Assembly (NCBI RefSeq): GCF_018991925.1
Contig: NW_024753828.1
Location: forward strand, 4,790,965-4,854,964
Reading direction: 5' to 3'
Origin: Homarus americanus
Taxonomy: Eukaryota > Arthropoda > Malacostraca > Decapoda > Nephropidae
Length of the DNA stretch: 64,000 nucleotides
Every line of letters begins with the position of its first letter. The first letter of the stretch is position 1. The notes beneath the pieces are model-generated. The model was not told where the DNA came from. It did not search any database and saw only the letters and a program-made list of their open reading frames with translations. Of the stretch, positions 11,484-24,800 are shown piece after piece. The translations under genes and the position numbers were made by a program.

Positions 11484-13947
11484 GAAGTGTTCACAACAAA
11501 CTATCACTGGCTTTTTCATTAAAAAACTAAAGAACGGGACAACATTTCACATATTACTGAGAAAGAAGACAGCAGTGCTGGTCCTGAGCCAAGTGCCAGT
11601 ACCACTCCATCAACGTTTGGGATTGGAAATGATGGTGGCAACACTGCGAGGTAAGTTTTAAATGACTCAGTACGTATATGAATGAAATGCACTCCTCACA
11701 TTTTGACAAAAATATTTTCCTGGTAATACCTAGGTAATGTAGTTTAGCTACAGTACTTCGATATGCATTGGGGGTCAAAATTTAATGTAATGTGTAGGCC
11801 TACTGTCAGAGTTTAAAAGAAGTAAAACAGTTAATATCATAATATGGTGATGAAATTACGCGCAGGTGAACTCCCGCCAAGCTCCCCACTCTCTGCTAAC
11901 CCCACTAGCTGTGACGTAGGCATGACAACCCAATTTAGTTTACAATGGTTTTGTACAGTAGTTTATAACGGAACAAATTCACAATATAATGTAATGATTA
12001 AACACACACACACATATATCTTCTTCGTCACACGACGAAGATTTACTGTATTACCACTCCCAACCGGTGTTTGACCGTGTTTCCCATTTTTTCTATTTTA
12101 TAGAAAAGATGTTCTCCCACCCACTGTATGCAACATCGTTAGACATTAACACATCTGAACTCAAAGGTCCTGTGCAACCAAATCTTAAAACTTTTCCTCT
12201 AACAAATAAAAGAAAGTTCAACGCAGGATATTATAAGAGGTATGAGTGGCTAGAATATTCTCATCTACAGGACGGTGTTTATTGTTTTGCATGTCAACAT
12301 TTCAGTAGTAATACAGTAAGAAGAGGTGAGCTTCATGGCAAACGAACATTTAGTGATGTGGGATTTTCAAAATGGAAGGACTGTTCAGAATTATTTGAAA
12401 AACATGCTCAAAACAAAAGGCACCTAAGTTCTAAGAGTGTGTGACTGAGCTTGAAAGCTGTAACTAGCAGCGACACTTCGATCAAGAATAAATTTGGTGC
12501 CAACAGGAAAAATGAAATAAAGGAGAATAGATAACATGTGGTGCATATCACATGTGAAATTTAGATGCAGAATGTCTAGCTAACTTCATTATGAAGAAGA
12601 TAGAGGAGTTGGGGTTAGAGCTGATGGCATATGTTGTGCAGTGATGCGATGGTACGAGTGGATGGGCGTCTGGCGTTCAAGCCCGTGTCAAGAGAAAAAT
12701 CCCCCATGCCACCTATATTCATTATTATGCACACAAGCTCATCCTGGTGTTATCCACTGTACCAACAACTTTCAAGATTAAACGGCATTCTTTTCAACTC
12801 TCCAAACATTGTATAACTTCATCTCTAGTAATAGTACAGGGCGTGAACTTTATGTTCAATCACAAAAAGAGCTCAGACAGGAGGTATTGGAGCTATAAAG
12901 AACTGTGACAACAAGAAGGTTCTATTGGTACAGAAGTATTCGCAGAATTCACCTTCGTTATGAAGCCATTCTTGCCGTATTAACTTCTCTATCTGAGTAC
13001 AGTGATGAGGCATCTATGGAAGCCTCTGGGCTGAAATGAAAAATGGAGTCCTGAAGTTTTGTAGTTTGCCTTTTTATTTCTAAAAAACTGTTCTTGCAAA
13101 CAAATTCTCTGTCCGAGCAGCTTTTTCAAGGAGGTATATCTATAGTTCGAGCTGTGGATCTCATTACAGCCATAAAAGCAAACCTTGTTATAATGAGATC
13201 TGATAGTGAATATGATCAACTGTATGAGGAAGCAGAGGAGTTTGCAACCAAACTCGGCATAGTTGTTCCAGAAGCAAACACTCAACAAAATGAAAGATCA
13301 GCTCGTAACAAAAGAATGCAACGAATATCAAATACTTTGAAATATTATCTGTCAGACACCATCCTTGGGAAGCGTTCAAAATTTCTAGAGAATGTTCAGA
13401 GAGGCAGCTTAAAAGACCAATTGAAGTCAGAGCTGTATTTCTCAGTAATTGACAGGTGCACAGCTGAATATGATAGGAGGTTTAGCAATAATATTGATCT
13501 TCTGCAGTCCATCTCCTCTTTTGATGTTCAATCTATACAATTTCTTGATGAAGACAAGCTTGCTTTGATTTCTAAACATTACAGTGCACAAATTGATTCA
13601 GTTATGTTATCTTCACAACTGCATTCTACGAAGGTATTCTTAAATCAGAACCCTGAGGAACCTATTTGATATGTACCAGAATCTAAATGCTTTACCGATT
13701 GCTTTTGCTGAAGTAATCAATTTGTTACAAATACTACTGGCCATTCCGGTTACTACTGCAGGCAATGAAAGATTTTTTTCAGTGCTAAAATGAGTCAAAG
13801 ATTACCTGAGAACAACAACGGGTGATGACCGCCTTTCCAGCCTACTTTTAATGGCTAATGAACAGAAAATGGTTAAATCATTCGATACGGAAGAACTGAT
13901 TGATAGTTTTGCTCGACTGAAGGATCACCGTTACCCTCTGATGTAAT
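11484..13947 (+). pseudogene. hAT transposase with TTF zinc finger, degenerate
   Basis: The first segment (QQTITGFFIKKLKNG) ends at a GCGAG|GTAAGT donor near 11650, with a frameshift. The second segment after a TTTTATAG acceptor (12109) has FNAGYYKRYEWLEYSHLQ and GVYCFACQHF, diagnostic of TTF-type fingers. The third has HSTKVFLNQNPEEP. The fourth, after a stop, holds the dimerisation region (PVTTAGNERFFSVLK). Stops at 12444, 13670 and about 13790 make it non-functional. Confidence 0.8.
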
Positions 13948-14030
13948 AACAGTTAATAGCCACTAGCTGTAGACTGAGTATGTCAAAGATGTATCCTATT
14001 CTGATTTGTTCACAGATGATTTTTTCACTA

Positions 14031-15473
14031 CAGTATAGTTTGCATTTACACGGTCAATTGAACCCGTGGAGGTTTGCGTAAAACGAGAAACGCGTAAACG
14101 AAGTAACAGAACATAAGGGATTACTGTAATTGAAATAGAAACTGGGCCGACTCCCAAACTCCACTTTTTCCGACACAATACGTACGTTGTAGTAAAAATA
14201 ACATCTTAATTTATGATGGTATGCACACAATAAATATTTAAGAGAAATATCAATAATACAGTGACCCCTCCGTTAACGAACTCAATCCGTTCCAGAAGGT
14301 CGTTCGTTAACCGAAAAGTTCGTTAACCGAAACCATTGTTTCAATGGGTTTTTGGGTAATTGGTTCCAGCTCACCGAAAATTTCCTAAATTCAACAAAAA
14401 TGGTAGAAAAGTTCACTTACTTTGAGGTGTGTATGTAGAAGGCTCCTGGATGATGATGATGATGATGATGGGAATTAGAATGGGGGTGGAGGAGAAGGAA
14501 GAAGAGAAGGCATTGGGGTGGAAGAGAAGTCACCCCATGGTGCCATTTCACCCATAAAATTTTAGCTCTCTTAGTGTAATTCAAGATTATTTTCTTTAAA
14601 TCAACACTGCACTGCATTATATATTGTCAATATGTAAAATATATTTCAAAATGACCAATAATTTGCTTGGAAACACAGAAAAAAAGCATTTAGTTGAAGA
14701 GAGTCTCAAGCAAGATGTTACCTCCAGTGAAAACAGAGAGAGACTAACTCCTGTTTGCTGTGTTAAGAGGCTGGATGCCGCGCATTAAACTAGTCACTTT
14801 ACCTTCAATTATGTTCAATAATTGTTAAAATGACTAAAAAATTGAATATTAAACTTTTAAAATTATTGAATAGTATAAACTTCTTGATATTTACTAAAAT
14901 AGTAAGGAATTTAAGCCCTAGAACCGATATTTTACTAAAAGTCATGTTGAGATCGGTTCGTAAGAACTTCGTTAACCGAATTTTTTTTCGTTAACCGAAT
15001 TGAAGATCCTTATGGAAGGCAGTTCGTTAATCGAAATTACGTTAACCGAGGTGTTCGTTAAACGAGAGGTCACTGTATTCGTTTTTTTAACACTTACGTT
15101 TGTAGAAAAGATGGCTGGGCACAAGGGGATGGGGGGTTGGTTCCAAGGCAGAGGGCAGATTATTGGCCCTCACCTGTATCATTTGTATCAATTGTATCAC
15201 TATCCACCACAGAGGCTTGCAGGGCCTCTTTGTCAAACCCCTCAAAGTCCATATCCTCGCTATCACTATCACTGACTTGGGCCGGCTGTGGTGGGTGGCA
15301 GGTGAAGAACTCGGTAATGTTTTGATGACTGGGTGACCTTGTGCGCACCCTGCCCGCGCCGCTTCCCGCATAAATGATGAAATTTACCGTGTAATTAAAA
15401 ATTTCATTCTGGCAAGGCACCGCGTAAATGACCAAACACGTAAACAAAAACCGCGTAAATCCAGACTATACTG
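14031..15473 (-). mobile_element. Tigger-like element nested in the hAT
   Basis: Ends TA|CAGTATAGTTTGCATTTACA and ...CCAGACTATACTG|TA are inverted repeats flanked by TA. On the minus strand at 15160-15330 the sequence EFFTCHPPQPAQVSDSDSED, then an acidic run, resembles the acidic C-terminus of Tigger transposases. Most of the body is lost. Confidence 0.7.
14259..15075 (+). mobile_element. MITE, GTTAACGA family, copy 1 (nested)
   Basis: Ends CAGTGACCCCTCCGTTAACG...GTTAAACGAGAGGTCACTG with TA flanks. The internal GTTAACCGAA motif recurs near both ends, and a (GAT)n tract lies near 14450. Further copies at 16857, 30357 and 55806. Confidence 0.85.
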
Positions 15474-15810
15474 TATTTAAATTTGTCAATATATTAGCTG
15501 ATACAATTATTTGGTCAATAATTCCAGAGTTATACTCTAGATGTTGGTAAAGAAAAGTTTGCTTTGCTGGTATCATTATTGTTTTCTTAATAAATTTCAA
15601 AAACAATATTGAATTTATTTATCACAGCCATATTATTATACTCTATTTAATGACAATTTAGTAATTAATTATGCAGTCACCATGTCAAAGGTTTGCAAGG
15701 TCAATGCCAAATACTATGGAGCAGGATTTTAACCCCTACTCTCTGCATGTAATGGTGTGCCCCCCCCCAAGCAAAATCTGAAATGATGCCCCTGTTCAGG
15801 TGTGTTAGAG

Positions 15811-16360
<550 letters not shown>

Positions 16361-16856
16361 TAGTGTGGTACAGGTATACCAGGTATACGTAAAAAAAAAA
16401 AATCCATAAACTCAGTTTCCAATAAGAGCATTGTCTCAACCTTGAACCACACACAGAGACATGATTCCTGAAGCTTCAAACAGCTGGCACTTGCATATAA
16501 AAATGTTATGCAGAGGAACAGTACAGTAGATCATGTGATCACTGGGAAGATAAAAGCCAATTAAAATATCATAAAACCCATAATGCAGCAGTTGTTAATT
16601 TATATTGAAACTAGATGATGATGATTTTGAAACCCCAACACTATTAATTGGGTTAAATATTGTGTATGATTCCAACAAAACTTACTCTCAAAATATTACC
16701 AAGGATGATAAATTTCTGCAATTATGTAATGGTCAAAGGAATATTAACAATCCTTTTAAATACTGAATCCCAGAAGACCACCTGTGAGATGTGACTCACA
16801 GACTGATAATTTTCTTTGATTATACAAACCTTGAGGGTTGTGCTGCCATATTAATA

Positions 16857-18247
16857 CAGTGGTCCCTCGTTTAACGAATACAATTCGTTCCACAGTCGTT
16901 ATTTAACCAAAAATTTCGTTAACTGAATCTATTATTTCAATGGGATATTGGGTAATTGGTTCCAACTCACAGAAAAAGTTTACATACAATGTACTGTATA
17001 CCAGTAATAGAATTAACAAAACATTAAATATAAACTAAATACTGTACAGTACTGTACTGTACAGTATACAGTGCAACCTCGAAAATTCAAATTGCATGGG
17101 CCCATGAAGTATAAGAATTTTAGATGTATGGAAATGCCAGAGCAAATTGTTGTATCAAAACATGCTACAAAAATTATTTACATATCTAAAAACTGTCAAT
17201 AAGCAATAGGTATAATAAATTCAAAGTATTACTGTATTTATATTCAACAACATTTATTCTAATATATTTAGAACATTATAGCTACAGTGGTCTCCATGTA
17301 ATCCTGCCAGTCTCCAAATACTGTACTGTACAACACTCCGTCTCCACCACCTTCACTGTACTGGATACAATGTGTGACCTAGCATGTCTGGGAACCTGGA
17401 TGCAGTTGTTGTGCTCAGCATTATGATCGCATTAGAAAGCTTGAATTATTATGGCGATATTTTCAAGTTCTAAACCTAAAATTTTGGCACTTATTTTTAA
17501 TCAGATGCTATTTGAATTTAAGATGTATCCGAATTTTTGAGGTTCGAATTTGAGAGGTTTCACTGTACTGTACAATAATAAATAAAAAACAATAGAATAC
17601 TATATTTTAACTTACTGTACTTTGAGGTGTATGTCGTATTACCAGCAGATTTGTTTACATATCAAACAGCTGATTGTAGTGGCAGTCAATGATGACATGC
17701 CATATTCTTTACAGAGTGCATTGGTTCTAATACCTTCTTCGTGTTTCATAATAATTTCTGCACTGTATATTATCAATATGTTAACTAAATTTCAGAATGA
17801 CCAATAATTTTAATGTAAAAATGCAAAAATATTCAAGAGACCAACAAAATCGATGTTCACTCCACTGTAAACAAAGTTAAACTGAGAAGCGTCGTTGGGT
17901 GATTCAATCAGCTAATGGGCGCACAAAAGCTGTCCCCTGTACTGTCTATATTATCAATATGTGAACTAAATTTCACAATGACCAATAATTTTAATATAAT
18001 AAATGCAGAAATATTCAAGAGGCCAACTTTCTTGATACTTACTCCACTGGAAACGAATGTAAACATAGAACCAATTACTGCATTGGCGGACTAGCCGATC
18101 AGCTTATGCGCACAACAAAACATGTTTGTCGTAAGGATTTCGTTAATCGAAGTTTTGTTCGTTAATCGAACTGAAAATCCTTATGGAAGCTAATTCGTTA
18201 ACCAAAATTTCATTAATCGAACCTTTTCGCTAACCGGGGGACAACTA
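16857..18247 (+). mobile_element. MITE, GTTAACGA family, copy 2 (with insertion)
   Basis: Starts TA|CAGTGGTCCCTCGTTTAACG; ends near CTAACCGGGGGACAACTATA, decayed. It is interrupted by another element at 17069-17565. Confidence 0.8.
17069..17565 (+). mobile_element. Pogo-type MITE, AACCTCGAAAATTC family (nested)
   Basis: Ends TA|CAGTGCAACCTCGAAAATTC and ...GAGAGGTTTCACTG|TA. No coding sequence seen. Confidence 0.75.
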
Positions 18248-18557
18248 TATAAATAAGAACAACCATATACAGTATTGAGGATATTGTCATCATATAAAAC
18301 TTCTTTGGGTTATGTTCTTGTCAGCTGTAAATAAACAGGTTCAGGTTTCAGTAACAAGTATTCCCAAATCTCGAAACATTTCTTGGTATACCGGGTAATT
18401 TGACTTAAATGAAGACTTAGATTAATGCTGGTCTTGTTAATACAAAGAATTGTTCACTTTATATTCATAAATAAATATTACACAAATTAACACTTCAAAA
18501 GAACTGGACCTTTAATATTTACAACTTCTTCAATCATATAATTATTAAAATGAATGG

Positions 18558-18563
18558 TTTATT
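18558..18563 (-). terminator. Candidate polyadenylation signal of the zinc-finger gene
   Basis: The minus strand has AATAAA about 180 bp beyond the stop codon, in AT-rich sequence. It is the first canonical hexamer I see downstream of the TAG. Confidence 0.45.
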
Positions 18564-18742
18564 CATTAATAACACAAACAATCAATATCTGGAAATAATT
18601 GTACAGTACCATTCATTTCTATGTGAATCTGGTCATCAAGTGACAGAAAACTAAAAGAATGACATACAAAAAGGAATAAGAACTTGACTTATTTTCCTAA
18701 AGCAACTTACACTGTGTTAGTGAACAACTAGACAAGTATCAG

Positions 18743-18829
18743 CTACTGATTGTATCCAAATGTTGATAATGATGTTGCTGGTGGAGGAGGTGGTGGTGGA
18801 GGAGCACTAAACAAACTCTGTCCACTCCC
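18743..18829 (-). CDS. Coding exon 17 (terminal) with poly-Pro
   Basis: Acceptor TTGTTTGCAG; encodes GSGQSLFSA, seven Pro, ATSLSTFGYNQ and a TAG stop at 18743-18745. Phase 0 matches exon 16. An APPPPP run of this kind is a typical profilin/WW/SH3 ligand (family knowledge; function not shown). Confidence 0.8.
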   Translation of the reverse strand, partial: GSGQSLFSAPPPPPPPPATSLSTFGYNQ

Positions 18830-21800
18830 CTGCAAACAAAGTAAAAAAAACTCTTAAGTGGAATATTGGATTACATTTTTATTTTCATGCAGCATTGAGA
18901 GGGGTGGCTGGCCTTCTAGAGCATGAGAGGGGTGGCTGGCCTTCTAGAGCATGAGAGGGGTGGCTGGACTTCTAGTACATGAGAGGGGTGGCTGGACTTC
19001 TGGAGCATGAGAGGGGTGGCTGGCTTTCTAGAGCATGAGAGGGGTGGCTGGCCTTCAAGAGCATGAGAGGGTTGGCTGGCCTTCAAGAGCATGAGAGGGG
19101 TGGCTGGCTTTCTAGAGCATGAGAGGGGTGGCTGGACTTCTAGTACATGAGAGGAGTGGCTGGACTTCTAGTACATGAGAGGGGTGGCTGGCCTTCTGGA
19201 GCATGAGAGGGGTGGCTGGCTTTCTAGAGCATGAGAGGGGTGGCTGGCCTTCAAGAGCATGAGAGGGGTGGCTGGCCTTCTAGAGCATGAGAGAGGACAC
19301 ACACACACACACACACATATATACACACACACTCTCAGGATCAACAGAAGTCAATAAATACAGACAATAACCAAGACTTTACCATAAGGCATCTCAGCAA
19401 CTTACTGGAGGGTAGTTAAAGAAACCTGCAGCAGGGTTGAAAGTGTGCATAGCTGGGTTGAAATTGGGTGGTGCTGCACTGTAACCTGCTGCTGCTGGGT
19501 TGTAACCATGTGGTGCAGAGTTGTAACCTGTTGAGCTGTAACTGGCTGCTGAGCTGTATCCCTGTGCTGCTGGGTTGTAATTTGGGGGTGCAGTGGAGTA
19601 GTCTGGGGGGGAAGAGGTGTAACTTGGTGTTGCAGAGGCAGGACTTAACGTGGCAGAGCCGTAGTTCTTTGTTGGGGACGTATAATCCGGCGCAGCGGAG
19701 ATGTCACTCTTCGACGTAGGGTTATAACTGTGCGCGGCAGAGCCGTAACTCTGCGGCGACTCGCTCTTCTTGGAGTTAGTGTTTGGTAGACTCTCTTGGG
19801 CTGAGTCAGACTCACCTTTACTGGAGTCAACTAGTTCACTCTTGTTACTCTTATCCCTCATGTCTGGTTTATTGTGTGGATGACCTCTATTGGAGTTGGC
19901 CCTCCCTAGCTGAGCTGCCTTCTCAAGTTCCACCACTATGTTGAACTTTAGCTCAGCCTCCGAGATCAGCTGAGGAGAAGAGTCAACACATTCATATGCT
20001 ATAAGTTTAGCTCAGCCTCTGAGATCAGCTGAGGAGAAGAGTCAACACATTCATATGCTATAAGTTTAGCTCAGCCTCTGAGATCAGCTGAGGAGAAGAG
20101 TCAACACATTCTTATGCTATAAGTTTAGCTCAGCCTCTGAGATCAGCTGAGGAGGAGAGTCAACACATTAATAAGCTATAAGTTTAGCTCAGCCTCTGAG
20201 ATCAGCTGAGGAGAAGAGTCAACACATTCTTATGCTATAAGTTTAGCTCAGCCTCTGAGATCAGCTGAGGAGAAGAGTCAACACATTAATATTCTATAAG
20301 TTTAGCTCAGCCCCTGCTCTGCGTAATAACTCCCGTGTCCATAAAAAATGTCTATTCCCTTTATATTTTTGTCCTTATAATAATTATGATTTTTTTTATG
20401 TTTTTGCACATTATGTATCAAAAGATTGTGCGTGAATGTAACAGAGTAAAAAAATGAAGAAAATTATGTATGTGTACCTGAAATTACCAGTTGAAAAATA
20501 ACAGCTCTGGCATTTTTCTGTCACTGGTTCAGTGAGCACCTCCCAGGCATTCCCTGGTAAAGTTGGGTTAGGTTGGGTATAATGTAACACAACATGTACA
20601 CTCACATGAACGGTGCTGGGAGTCCTATGTTTTTCATGGAATTCTTTAAGTGACTCCAGAAGCATAGAGATAACATCTGTGGCAACATTTGCATCATCTT
20701 GGTGAATCACAGCGCTCTCAGCCTGAGGAAATAGAACACAATAACAATCACAACACTCAGCCCGGGGGAAACAGAACACATTAACAGAGCTTACTGTAGT
20801 ATCAAACGTTGCCAAATTCCTTGACATGTGACAACAAGGTCTGTGGGGCCACAACTCTACACACCATAAACCAATATTACTATTGACCAAACTACAGTAA
20901 TGTGATAAACCTATATGGCAGGTGGAGTTAAATTCTCTTACTATAGCTATGTTCAAATGACATTCTCCTTAATACACAAGAAATAAATCCCACTTTAGAG
21001 GCTCTGGCATCAACCATCCATTACTGTACTCAGAATTATTAAATTTACATAGAAAAATGTGTGATCACCCACCTCTACACACACACACACATGCACACAA
21101 CACATATGCTACGCACGCACGCACACACACACACCAACTCCACTAAAATACTGTCTGGACAAAATACAACTCATCTTTGCACACCACAGGGCAGCACCTT
21201 CCTCTTTGTCTTTAACTCACCAGGAAGGAACCAGAACAATGATACAATAAAACTAACTCACCAGGAAGGAACCAGAACAATGATACAATAAAACTAACTC
21301 ACCAGGAAGGAACCAGAACAATGATACAATAAAACTAACTCACCAGGAAGGAACCAGAACAATGATACAATAAAACTAACTCACCAGGAAGGAACCAGAA
21401 CAATGATACAATAAAACTAACTCACCAGGAAGGAACCAGAACAATGATACAATAAAACTAACTCACCAGGAAGGAACCAGAACAATGAAACAATAAAACT
21501 AACTCACCAGGAAGGAACCAGAACAATGAAACAATAAAAACTAACTAAACTAACTCACCAGGAAGGAACCAGAACAATGATACAATAAAACTAACTCACC
21601 AGGAAGGAACCAGAACAATGATACAATAAAACTAACTCACCAGGAAGGAACCAGAACAATGATACAATAAAACTAACTCACCAGGAAGGAACCAGAACAA
21701 TGATACAATAAAACTAACTCACCAGGAAGGAACCAGAACAATGATACAATAAAACTAACTCACCAGGAAGGAACCAGAACAATGAAACAATAAAACTAAC

Positions 21801-24800
21801 TCACCAGGAAGGAACCAGAACAATGATACAATAAAACTAACTCACCAGGAAGGAACCAGAACAATGATACAATAAAACTAACTCACCAGGAAGGAACCAG
21901 AACAATGATACAATAAAACTAACTCACCAGGAAGGAACCAGAACAATGAAACAATAAAACTAACTCACCAGGAAGGAACCAGAACAATGATACAATAAAA
22001 CTAACTCACCAGGAAGGAACCAGAACAATGATACAATAAAACTAACTCACCAGGAAGGAACCAGAACAATGATACAATAAAACTAACTCACCAGGAAGGA
22101 ACCAGAACAATGATACAATAAAACTAACTCACCAGGAAGGAACCAGAACAATGATACAATAAAACTAACTCACCAGGAAGGAACCAGAACAATGATACAA
22201 TAAAACTAACTCACCAGGAAGGAACCAGAACAATGATACAATAAAACTAACTCACCAGGAAGGAACCAGAACAATGATACAATAAAACTAACTCACCAGG
22301 AAGGAACCAGAACAATGATACAATAAAACTAACTCACCAGGAAGGAACCAGAACAATGATACAATAAAACTAACTCACCAGGAAGGAACCAGAACAATGA
22401 TACAATAAAACTAACTCACCAGGAAGGAACCAGAACAATGATACAATAAAACTAACTCACCAGGAAGGAACCAGAACAATGATACAATAAAACTAACTCA
22501 CCAGGAAGGAACCAGAACAATGATACAATAAAACTAACTCACCAGGAAGGAACCAGAACAATGATACAATAAAACTAACTCACCAGGAAGGAACCAGAAC
22601 AATGAAACAATAAAACTAACTCACCAGGAAGGAACCAGAACAATGAAACAATAAAACTAACTCACCAGGAAGGAACCAGAACAATGAAACAATAAAACTA
22701 ACTCACCAGGAAGGAACCAGAACAATGATACAATAAAACTAACTCACCAGGAAGGAACCAGAACAATGATACAATAAAACTAACTCACCAGGAAGGAACC
22801 AGAACAATGAAACAATAAAACTAACTCACCAGGAAGGAACCAGAACAATGATACAATAAAAACTAACTCACCAGGAAGGAACCAGAACAATGATACAATA
22901 AAACTAACTCACCAGGAAGGAACCAGAACAATGATACAATAAAACTAACTCACCAGGAAGGAACAGAACAATGAAACAATAAAACTAACTCACCAGAAGG
23001 AACCAGAACAATGATACAATAAAACTAACTCACCAGGAAGGAACCAGAACAATGAAACAATAAAACTAACTCACCAGGAAGGAACCAGAACAATGAAACA
23101 ATAAAACTAACTCACCAGGAAGGAACCAGAACAATGAAACAATAAAACTAACTCACCAGGAAGGAACCAGAACAATGATACAATAAAACTAACTCACCAG
23201 GAAGGAACCAGAACAATGATACAATAAAACTAACTCACCACCAGGAAGGAACCAGAACAATGATACAATAAAACTAACTCACCAGGAAGGAACCAGAACA
23301 ATGATACAATAAAACTAACTCACCAGGAAGGAACCAGAACAATGATACAATAAAACTAACTCACCAGGAAGGAACCAGAACAATGATACAATAAAACTAA
23401 CTCACCAGGAAGGAACCAGAACAATGATACAATAAAACTAACTCACCAGGAAGGAACCAGAACAATGATACAATAAAACTAATTCACCAGGAAGGAACCA
23501 GAACAATGATACAAAAAAAGCAACAATTACTAACTTACCAGTTTCTTAAGCAGTGGTCCAGCAGTTTCTCCTGAGAGGTGTTCACGGGGTGGTGCAAACA
23601 TCGGGGGTGGTGCTAACATCGGGGGAGGTGCTAACATCGGAGGTGGTGCTAACATCGGTGGAGGTCTGGAGAAGTTTACCTCACTCCTGGGACATAACAC
23701 ACCTGTCACTTGTATATTACACTATATATAACAAGTAAATAACAATGTCTTATTTATTAGCACAGTAGCTTTTTCAGCTGATAACTTGAGTCTATATGTC
23801 TATCAACACAGTGAGTCTATGTATCTGTCTATTAGCATATTGAGTCTATCTATCTATTTACATACTGAATCTAATTATCCATCTACACTCTGAGTCTTAC
23901 TATCTATCTACATATATTATCTCTATCTATCTATCTGTCTACATACTGAGTCTTACTATCGATCTATATACATACACTAACTCTATCTATCTATCTAGCT
24001 ACACACTGAGTATCTGTCTACATACAGCTATCTATCTACATGTTGAGAGTAATATAGACAATATAAACAAGGCTGGACCAGGTGAAATAATGTAGAGTGA
24101 AATAAACTAAACAATGAAAGTATAATGCTATAATGTACTGTATATTATCCCAAGTCAATAAAACTAAAGTACCTTATTAATGGATCACTTCTGCTATATC
24201 CATCTGAAAAAAACAAAAAATAAATTAATCTAATTTTATAAACAATGGAGATAAATGAGGGTTCAAGCCTAACAACACCACTAAGTAACAGAGCCACAGA
24301 GGTCACATTCATTACTTGTAGAACAATTCAGGAGGAGAAAACCCCACACTCTCGCCTTATACAACACCTTGTGGACAAGTCTAACATCAGTGCCAATGAG
24401 ACAAACTGCACACTTATCTCATCCTATATAGTTGAAGAGTAAGAGCACTGATACATCTGTCCTCAAGAAGGTTGCTGACTAGAGTGAGGAGGCTGCTTCT
24501 GTGAACCTTTTTCATGATATTACCAAACAAGTTATATCTGTTATGATTTGTCACACTCCCATGCCTCAGGACAAACTACTGTATGACCTCTGAAACTCTC
24601 AGCTTGGGTGAACGTATTCACAGTTACTTCCTGGTGTACATAATGTTATAAGAAATACGCACTCATCATCATCATCAACATTTTACAGCCATTTTCCATT
24701 TATTTAATTTAAAAAAAATATATATTACTGTAGAATCATGTTTAATAATAAATGAATATTATTCTAAATGTTTCTAATCATGATGGTCATAAGACACATC

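Larger units (their letters stand above)
10987..15794 (+). mobile_element. hAT transposon (TTF-finger/ZMYM6-like transposase), 4.8 kb
   Basis: Ends CAGGGGTGTCATTTGGGG... and ...CTGAAATGATGCCCCTG are inverted relatives, and the flanks carry an 8-bp target duplication differing at one base (ATCAGGTG/TTCAGGTG). It contains a broken transposase: an N-terminal exon near 11484-11650, a TTF-type zinc finger at 12109-12443, a middle part at 13094-13669 and a hAT dimerisation part at 13675-13947. Other elements are nested at 14031-15473. Confidence 0.85.

Noticed and set aside
14417..14617. HHHHHHH-containing open frame (also at 30499-30702)
   Set aside because: It is the (GAT)n tract inside a MITE family; the same frame recurs in copies and has no coding signature.
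21204..23513. CRISPR-like array
   Set aside because: Units are contiguous without unique spacers, in a eukaryotic intron.
24245..24442. 65-codon plus-strand frame in intron 12
   Set aside because: Composition is protein-like, but there is no splice context, motif or second exon.
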